NCBI RefSeq assembly: GCF_000739915.1
Contig: NZ_BBJT01000001.1
Coordinates: forward strand, 62,001 to 126,000
DNA from: Paenibacillus chitinolyticus NBRC 15660
GTDB lineage: Bacteria > Bacillota > Bacilli > Paenibacillales > NBRC-103111
DNA: 64,000 nt
Direction of reading: 5' to 3'
Below the pieces are notes generated by a model. That model was not told the origin of the DNA and made no database searches. It was given only the letters and a program-made list of their open reading frames with translations. Every line of letters begins with the position of its first letter. The first letter of the stretch is position 1. The translations under genes and the position numbers were made by a program. Of the stretch, positions 59,245-64,000 are shown piece after piece.

Positions 59245-60006
59245 ATGCATGTCGAAAGCGATGACCGATTTCTCCGTCACATCGAGCTGATGAGGGAAAA
59301 AGTCCCCTCCTGGAAGCGGTATCCCTTCGATCTTGATGCGGTCCGGAGCTTGGACCGACTTGTTTTTCACCCGAAGGTAACGTATATCGTTGGCGAGAAC
59401 GGCACAGGCAAGTCCACGCTTATGGAAGCGATAGCCACGGCATGGGGGTTCAATCCGGAAGGCGGGACGCTGAATTTTTCTTTTGCCACAAACCCCACGC
59501 ATTCCGAGCTCCACGAGTACATCCGGCTCTCCAAGGGCCTAAGGAAAGCGCGCGACGGCTTCTTTTTCCGGGCGGAAAGTTATTATAATCTGGCTACGAA
59601 TATTGACGAGCTTGACGCGGATTCTTCACTGCCTATGCCTCTCATCAAAGACTCGTACGGGGGCGTTTCACTTCATGAACAGTCGCATGGGGAATCGTTT
59701 TTTGCCGCTTTTGTTCACCGTTTCGGGGGCCAAGGACTTTACATTCTGGATGAGCCTGAAGCCGCGCTGTCTCCGCTGAGACAGATGGCCATGCTTTCGC
59801 GTATGCACGAGCTGGTGGGCCGGAACTCCCAGTTTATCGTTTCGACCCATTCTCCGATCCTGATGGCTTATCCCGACGCTGTGATGTATCACCTGTCTGC
59901 GAATGGGATCGAAGAAACCACGCTCGAGGAGACGGAGCATTATGTGATCATGAAGCAATTTCTCAACAATAAAGAAAATATGCTGCGGGAATTGTTTGGC
60001 GAGTAG
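59245..60006 (+). CDS. AAA/ABC-type ATPase of the predicted-ATPase (SMC-like) group
   Basis: 253 residues. Walker A GENGTGKSTLMEAIA, Walker B LYILDEPEAALSP and QFIVSTHSPILMAYP near the end are typical of single-domain AAA_21/AAA_23 ATPases. The signature-like SHGESFFAAF stands before Walker B. ATG 59245 follows GAGGAGG; ATG 59221 is upstream in frame. Function unknown and no partner nuclease or membrane gene is adjacent. Confidence 0.88.
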   Translation: MHVESDDRFLRHIELMREKVPSWKRYPFDLDAVRSLDRLVFHPKVTYIVGENGTGKSTLMEAIATAWGFNPEGGTLNFSFATNPTHSELHEYIRLSKGLRKARDGFFFRAESYYNLATNIDELDADSSLPMPLIKDSYGGVSLHEQSHGESFFAAFVHRFGGQGLYILDEPEAALSPLRQMAMLSRMHELVGRNSQFIVSTHSPILMAYPDAVMYHLSANGIEETTLEETEHYVIMKQFLNNKENMLRELFGE

Positions 60007-60169
60007 AGTGAGGCGGACGGAGCGGACGCAGGCAGCCTACAAAATGGCAGATGTTCTAAAGCCCTTGTGTTACGTTTGGAATTTTGGCACAATGATAGAA
60101 TGTAAAGCTGGATCGCCCTTTAGCGAGGATGAAACCGGCTGATATGTTTTGCTGAAAAGAGGAGTACGA

Positions 60170-61231
60170 ATGAACAAACCATCCATCTATGGATTAACAT
60201 TTGATCAGTTGACCGCCTGGCTGCAGCCCTACGGGCATAAGAAATTCCGGGCCTCCCAGATTTGGGACTGGCTGTACCGGAAACGCGTGGCGAGTTTTGC
60301 CGATATGACGGACGTGAATAAAGATTGCCTGGGGCTGCTGGAAGAGCACTTTGTCCTCCAGACGATGGAGGAACACGTGAAACAGGAGTCTTCCGACGGG
60401 ACCGTCAAGTTTCTGTTCCGGCTTTCCGACGGAAACCTTATCGAAACGGTGCTAATGAGGCACAAGTTCGGATTATCCGTCTGCGTCACGACCCAGGTCG
60501 GCTGCAATATCGGCTGCAGCTTCTGCGCGAGCGGCCTGCTTAAGAAGAGCCGGGACTTGTCCGGCGGCGAAATCGTGGAACAAATTATGAAAGTCCAGTT
60601 CTATCTGGATAAGGCAGCCAAGGAAGAGCGCGTAAGCCATGTCGTCGTAATGGGAATCGGAGAGCCGTTTGACAATTTCGAAAATCTGTCCGATTTCCTG
60701 CGTGTCATCAAAGACCACAAGGGACTTGCGATCGGCGCCAGACACATCACAGTCTCTACAAGCGGGCTTGCCGACAAAATCGTCGAATTTGCCGATTCGG
60801 ATCTTCATGTGAATCTGGCGGTTTCTCTGCATGCGCCGAACAACGAGCTGCGTACGCGAATCATGAAAATCAACAAGGCGATTCCCATTGAGAAATTGAT
60901 GGAAGCGATTGATTATTATTTGGGCAAAACCAACCGCAGACTCACCCTGGAATATATTCTGCTTAAAGGCGTGAACGATGCCCGGGAGCATGCGGAGGAA
61001 CTGGCCGAATTGATCGGAGACCGCCGTCCGCTGGTCAACGTTAACCTCATTCCGTACAATCCGGTCGATGAGCACAGTCAGTACCAGCGGAGCGAGAAGG
61101 AATCCGTGCGCGCTTTTTACGATATTCTGAAAAAGCAGAATGTAAGCTGCAGCGTGCGGCTGGAGCATGGAGCGGATATTGATGCCGCCTGCGGGCAGTT
61201 AAGAAGCAAGCAGATCAAAGCGACCGGTTAA
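60170..61231 (+). CDS. rlmN: Radical SAM 23S rRNA (adenine-2503-C2) methyltransferase RlmN
   Basis: 353 residues. The iron-sulfur motif CNIGCSFC, the upstream Cys in SVCVTTQVG and the catalytic Cys near the end in DIDAACGQL are all present. [13 protein letters not shown] and [14 protein letters not shown] are typical. It methylates C2 of A2503 in 23S rRNA and A37 of some tRNAs in characterised members. Sequence features ([10 protein letters not shown]) follow the Bacillota RlmN pattern rather than Cfr. ATG 60170 has GAGGAG upstream; a second rlmN may exist elsewhere. Terminator at 61269. Confidence 0.92.
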   Translation: MNKPSIYGLTFDQLTAWLQPYGHKKFRASQIWDWLYRKRVASFADMTDVNKDCLGLLEEHFVLQTMEEHVKQESSDGTVKFLFRLSDGNLIETVLMRHKFGLSVCVTTQVGCNIGCSFCASGLLKKSRDLSGGEIVEQIMKVQFYLDKAAKEERVSHVVVMGIGEPFDNFENLSDFLRVIKDHKGLAIGARHITVSTSGLADKIVEFADSDLHVNLAVSLHAPNNELRTRIMKINKAIPIEKLMEAIDYYLGKTNRRLTLEYILLKGVNDAREHAEELAELIGDRRPLVNVNLIPYNPVDEHSQYQRSEKESVRAFYDILKKQNVSCSVRLEHGADIDAACGQLRSKQIKATG

Positions 61232-61268
61232 AGGAAGCAGCCGGACATAAAATGAAACGGAAACATAA

Positions 61269-61298
61269 AGCGTATCCCGGACGGGATACGCTTTTTTT
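61269..61298 (+). terminator. Intrinsic terminator after rlmN
   Basis: AGCGTATCCC (61269-61278) and GGGATACGCT (61283-61292) with GGAC loop, then TTTTTT. Confidence 0.9.
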
Positions 61299-61327
61299 GG
61301 CAGACCGCGTGCAGCTTCCGGCGTACG

Positions 61328-61492
61328 ATGGGATACGGGGGCAGCGCAATTGCAACGGGCGAAGCGGGAATGCTGCAGGGAGGGGACCGTCTGCCTGATG
61401 CGGAAGTGAATTTTTCTCCGCTGGAGTCGATGGACCGGCAGCTTCACGTGTACGGCAGATCGGTTTATATTATAGAAGCAATTGCGTCATAG
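61328..61492 (+). pseudogene. C-terminal fragment of an FAD-dependent aromatic monooxygenase
   Basis: A 54-codon frame from ATG 61328 to TAG 61490-61492 contains LQGGDRLPDAEV, the hallmark at the start of the thioredoxin-like C-terminal domain of PheA/MhpA-type flavin hydroxylases, and ends VYGRSVYIIEAIAS. The preceding 400 or so residues of such an enzyme are missing, and no good ribosome site is present, so this is a remnant. From 61493 to the Fur box I see no gene. Confidence 0.55.
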
Positions 61493-61665
61493 CCGTCCGG
61501 AGGGGCGGCTTATTTTCGTCGGAAGGAAGACAACCGTCCGGCCATTTATCGGCTTGGTTTTGGAGAACAGGGTCCGCGTGCCGCAAAACTTTTCTTTTTT
61601 GTACAAAAAAATTCTCGCTTTTGTCCATTGCCCAGAAAAAGGATGTCGCTTAAACTGAATTTTGT

Positions 61666-61684
61666 GATAATGAGAATCAATATC
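61666..61684 (+). promoter_or_regulatory. Fur box upstream of the second siderophore permease pair
   Basis: GATAATGAGAATCAATATC matches the 19-bp Fur consensus GATAATGATAATCATTATC at 17 positions, 45 bp before the permease start. The locus should be repressed by iron like that at 25655. Confidence 0.88.
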
Positions 61685-61728
61685 ACTGATAAATGCATCG
61701 CCAAATACTAACGTACAGGGTGGCAGGT

Positions 61729-62781
61729 ATGATTCAGCAAAATGCAGCAAGGGAAACGCAAGCAGCTTCATCCGTTCCGCTTCGCACCCGTCCGCTGGCC
61801 GCAGCCCTCATTCTCACAGCGGGGATTCTCCTCCTGGTATTGGGGATAGGGGTATCGGTTTCGTTCGGGGCAGCCGACATTTTATTCTCGACAGTGTGGG
61901 AAGCTGTCTTTCATTTCAACCCGGAATCTACACAGCATCAGATTATCGCCGATCTGAGGATGCCGCGCGTGCTGGGCGGCGCCATGGTAGGGGCGAGCTT
62001 CGCAGTTGCCGGAGCGATCATGCAGGGCATGACGAGGAACCCCCTCGCGGACTCGGGTCTTCTCGGCCTGAACGCGGGCGCGGGTTTTATGCTGGCGCTC
62101 TGCTTCGCTTTTTTTCCGGGCATGGCTTATTCCAAGATTATCCTCATGTCGTTTCTCGGTGCGGCCGGCGGAGCCGCGCTGATTTACGGGATCGGCTCCA
62201 TAGCCAAAGGCGGCTTGACGCCGCTGCGGCTGGTTCTCGCGGGAGCGGCTTTGAGCGCTCTTCTTTCCGCGCTGAGCGAAGGGATCGCCTTATATTTCCA
62301 TATCGGCCAGGACATCGCTTTCTGGTATGCGGGGGGCGTAAGCGGAACCACCTGGATTCAGCTCAAGGTCATGCTGCCGTGGTTTTTGGCCGCGCTGCTT
62401 GGCGCCATCGCGCTTTCCCGTTCGATTACGATGCTCAGCCTGGGGGACGAAATCGCCAAAGGATTGGGGCAGCGGACCGGACTCGTTAAACTGGGCGGCA
62501 CGGTCGTTGTTCTCATCCTCGCGGGAGCGTCCGTCTCCGTCGTCGGAGCGGTAGGCTTCGTCGGGCTGATCATTCCGCATCTGACGCGCTATCTGGTCGG
62601 TGTGGATTACCGCTGGATCATACCGTGCTCCGCGGTGCTCGGCAGCCTGCTGGTCGTCGTGTCCGATCTGGCGGCCAGAATGATCCATCCCCCTTACGAA
62701 ACACCCATCGGGGCGTTGATCGCACTAATCGGGGTTCCGTTCTTCCTCTACCTGACGCGCAAAGAAAGGAGGGAGCTGTAA
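61729..62781 (+). CDS. FecCD-family siderophore ABC permease (second system, subunit 1)
   Basis: 350 residues, about 10 membrane segments. LRMPRVLGGAMVGASFAVAGAIMQG, DSGLLGLNAGAGFM and GFVGLIIPHLTRYLVG are FecCD hallmarks. ATG 61729 has GGGTGG nearby; ATG 61693 lacks a ribosome site. Directly followed by the second permease gene. No binding protein is visible in the remaining part of the window. Confidence 0.92.
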   Translation: MIQQNAARETQAASSVPLRTRPLAAALILTAGILLLVLGIGVSVSFGAADILFSTVWEAVFHFNPESTQHQIIADLRMPRVLGGAMVGASFAVAGAIMQGMTRNPLADSGLLGLNAGAGFMLALCFAFFPGMAYSKIILMSFLGAAGGAALIYGIGSIAKGGLTPLRLVLAGAALSALLSALSEGIALYFHIGQDIAFWYAGGVSGTTWIQLKVMLPWFLAALLGAIALSRSITMLSLGDEIAKGLGQRTGLVKLGGTVVVLILAGASVSVVGAVGFVGLIIPHLTRYLVGVDYRWIIPCSAVLGSLLVVVSDLAARMIHPPYETPIGALIALIGVPFFLYLTRKERREL

Positions 62782-63831
62782 GTGAACCTGAATCTGGACT
62801 ACTCGCCCATTATGGCACATGAGAAAAAGCGGAAAAGAAGAAATATCGCGATTCTCGTTATTTTCGGTCTGCTTCTTGTTCTTACGTTTGTCATCAGTAT
62901 GAACATCGGCTTTATCCGGCTTTCGCCCATGGAGCTTTTTAAAACGCTCATCGGAGAAGGATCACGGAAGCAATCATTGATCCTGTTCGATTTCCGGCTG
63001 CCCCGTATCGTGCTTTCGATGCTTGCGGGGGCGGGCCTGGCGATATCCGGAGCCATTTTGCAGGGCATCTCGCGCAATGCGCTGGCCGATCCCGGAATTT
63101 TGGGCATCAATGCCGGAGCGGGCCTGGCGGTTCTGCTATTTATCTGCTTCTATCCCGCTGCGGCCGCGGCCCCGATCTTCCTGCTTCCCGTACTCGCTCT
63201 GGCGGGCGCAGGCGCGACGGCGGTGCTGATTTATACGCTTGCGTTCAAGCGTAACGAGGGGTTGTCTCCAACCCGGCTCCTGTTGTCGGGTATCGCCGTG
63301 GCGGCCGGAATCAGCGCCGCAACGATCGTACTGACGCTGCGGATTTCTCCGGAGAAATACCAGTTCGTAGCCACGTGGATGGCGGGAAGCATTTGGGGCA
63401 CGACCTGGAAGTTTGTGCTCGCGCTCCTGCCCTGGATCGTCATCCTGTCGATCTACGTATTCTGCAAAGCGCGGGTGCTCGATGTGCTCAATCTGGGCGA
63501 TCAGCTGGCTTCGGGACTTGGCGCTCCCGTTGAGAGGGAGCGGTTCCTGCTCCTCGCTTCCGCCGTCGGTCTCGCGGGCTCCTGCGTTGCGGTAAGCGGC
63601 GGAATCGGCTTCGTCGGGCTCATCGCCCCGCATCTGGCCCGCAGACTGGTGGGACCGGGCCACAAAGTCCTTCTCCCGGCCGCAGCCCTTGCCGGAGCGC
63701 TGCTTGTATGCGCAGCCGACACGCTCGGCCGCTGGGTGCTGCAGCCTTCCGAAATGCCTGCCGGAATTGTGGTCGCGGTCATCGGCGCTCCTTATTTCTT
63801 GTATCTGCTTGCGCGGTCCAAGACGGAGTAG
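62782..63831 (+). CDS. FecCD-family siderophore ABC permease (second system, subunit 2)
   Basis: 349 residues. FDFRLPRIVLSMLAGAGLAISGAILQG, DPGILGINAGAGLAV and GGIGFVGLIAPHLARRLVG are visible. GTG 62782 directly follows the TAA of the first permease and has GGAGGGAG upstream. The pair forms a BtuC-like channel for a ferri-siderophore. Confidence 0.92.
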   Translation: MNLNLDYSPIMAHEKKRKRRNIAILVIFGLLLVLTFVISMNIGFIRLSPMELFKTLIGEGSRKQSLILFDFRLPRIVLSMLAGAGLAISGAILQGISRNALADPGILGINAGAGLAVLLFICFYPAAAAAPIFLLPVLALAGAGATAVLIYTLAFKRNEGLSPTRLLLSGIAVAAGISAATIVLTLRISPEKYQFVATWMAGSIWGTTWKFVLALLPWIVILSIYVFCKARVLDVLNLGDQLASGLGAPVERERFLLLASAVGLAGSCVAVSGGIGFVGLIAPHLARRLVGPGHKVLLPAAALAGALLVCAADTLGRWVLQPSEMPAGIVVAVIGAPYFLYLLARSKTE

Positions 63832-63886
63832 AGGAGCCTGCCGGCTTATGCCGCCAAGGATGGTTTTACAGAAAGAGAGGTGCTTT

Positions 63887-64000
63887 ATGCTCCGCCGTTT
63901 TTTTGCCTATTACAAACCGTACAAAGGCTTGTTTATGCTCGATTTTAGCTGCGCAATTATAGCCGCCTTACTTGAGCTCGCTTTTCCGCTGGCGGTCAAC
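63887..64000 (+). CDS. ABC exporter with fused membrane domain (3' truncated by window)
   Basis: The first 38 residues are visible (MLRRFFAYYKPYKGLFMLD then a hydrophobic helix), the usual N-terminus of half-size ABC exporters with a fused ATPase. GAGAGGTG precedes ATG 63887. Its place after Fur-controlled permeases suggests a role with the siderophore, for example reductive import or export like IrtAB, but this cannot be verified here. Confidence 0.7.
   Translation, partial: MLRRFFAYYKPYKGLFMLDFSCAIIAALLELAFPLAVN

Noticed and set aside
60170-61231. Cfr-type resistance methyltransferase
   Set aside because: The motifs and length match RlmN of Bacillota; features expected in Cfr were not seen.
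1-64000. CRISPR arrays, prophage, rRNA or tRNA genes
   Set aside because: No regularly spaced repeats, phage structural genes, or cloverleaf/rRNA sequence were seen; the only small repeats are those listed.

Overview
The window looks like chromosomal DNA of a spore-forming, low-to-mid GC Bacillota, most probably Paenibacillus or a close relative. I infer this from AGGAGG-type ribosome sites with frequent GTG and TTG starts, the chorismate mutase-DAHP synthase fusion behind a T-box, stalk-domain (copper amine oxidase N-terminal) secreted proteins, Bce- and Bcr-type peptide-antibiotic detoxification modules, Btr/Feu-type siderophore genes and a SigO/RsoA/YvrJ-like cluster. No rRNA, tRNA, CRISPR array, intact insertion sequence or prophage was recognised.

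Layout. 1-11.2 kb: two oligopeptide/dipeptide ABC transporters (the first cut by the window edge, with a fused double ATPase) enclosing a GNAT acetyltransferase, a lipoprotein substrate-binding protein and an M20 amidohydrolase. 11.4-15.8 kb: a two-component system, a BcrAB-like transporter and undecaprenyl-diphosphatase UppP, with four direct repeats at 11-bp spacing ahead of the transporter. 15.9-18.1 kb: a CE7 esterase and a DUF3626-like protein. 18.1-19.6 kb: T-box leader and aroA. 19.7-20.9 kb: a 57-residue protein and a stalk-domain protein. 21.0-23.3 kb: RNA-repair genes rtcB and kptA behind a leader with a short peptide ORF and an intrinsic terminator. 23.4-25.5 kb: MFS exporter and a retropepsin-like protease with a small partner gene. 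25.6-33.2 kb: Fur-controlled siderophore uptake (Btr-like regulator, esterase with an in-frame stop, binding protein, two permeases, ATPase, second esterase).

33.3-40.7 kb: greA, pyrD, an L,D-transpeptidase-like protein, the split sigma-factor cluster with divergent YvrJ-like gene, a DUF3888 gene between inverted terminator repeats, an SgrR-like regulator, a small XRE regulator with twin palindromes, and def. 40.8-46.1 kb: an ECF-type sigma factor fused to a large BtrH/C39-like domain, TetR regulator, YqeB-like membrane protein, YlmA-like ATPase and AraC regulator. 46.3-50.4 kb: GH19 chitinase and an ABC-2 exporter. 50.5-56.2 kb: BceRS-BceAB-like antibiotic-sensing module plus a DUF418 membrane protein. 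56.2-59.1 kb: decayed remnants (IS3 transposase tail, unknown secreted protein, WYL regulator tail) around a stalk/ankyrin protein and a DinB protein. 59.2-61.5 kb: AAA ATPase, rlmN, and a flavin monooxygenase remnant. 61.6-64 kb: a second Fur-controlled FecCD permease pair and the start of an ABC exporter.

Themes: uptake and processing of peptides and acylated amino acids, cell-envelope antibiotic defence (two independent two-component/ABC modules), iron acquisition at two Fur-box loci, RNA repair, and several unusual regulators. The best candidates for undescribed biology are the leader before rtcB-kptA, the sigma-BtrH fusion and the split-sigma/YvrJ cluster.
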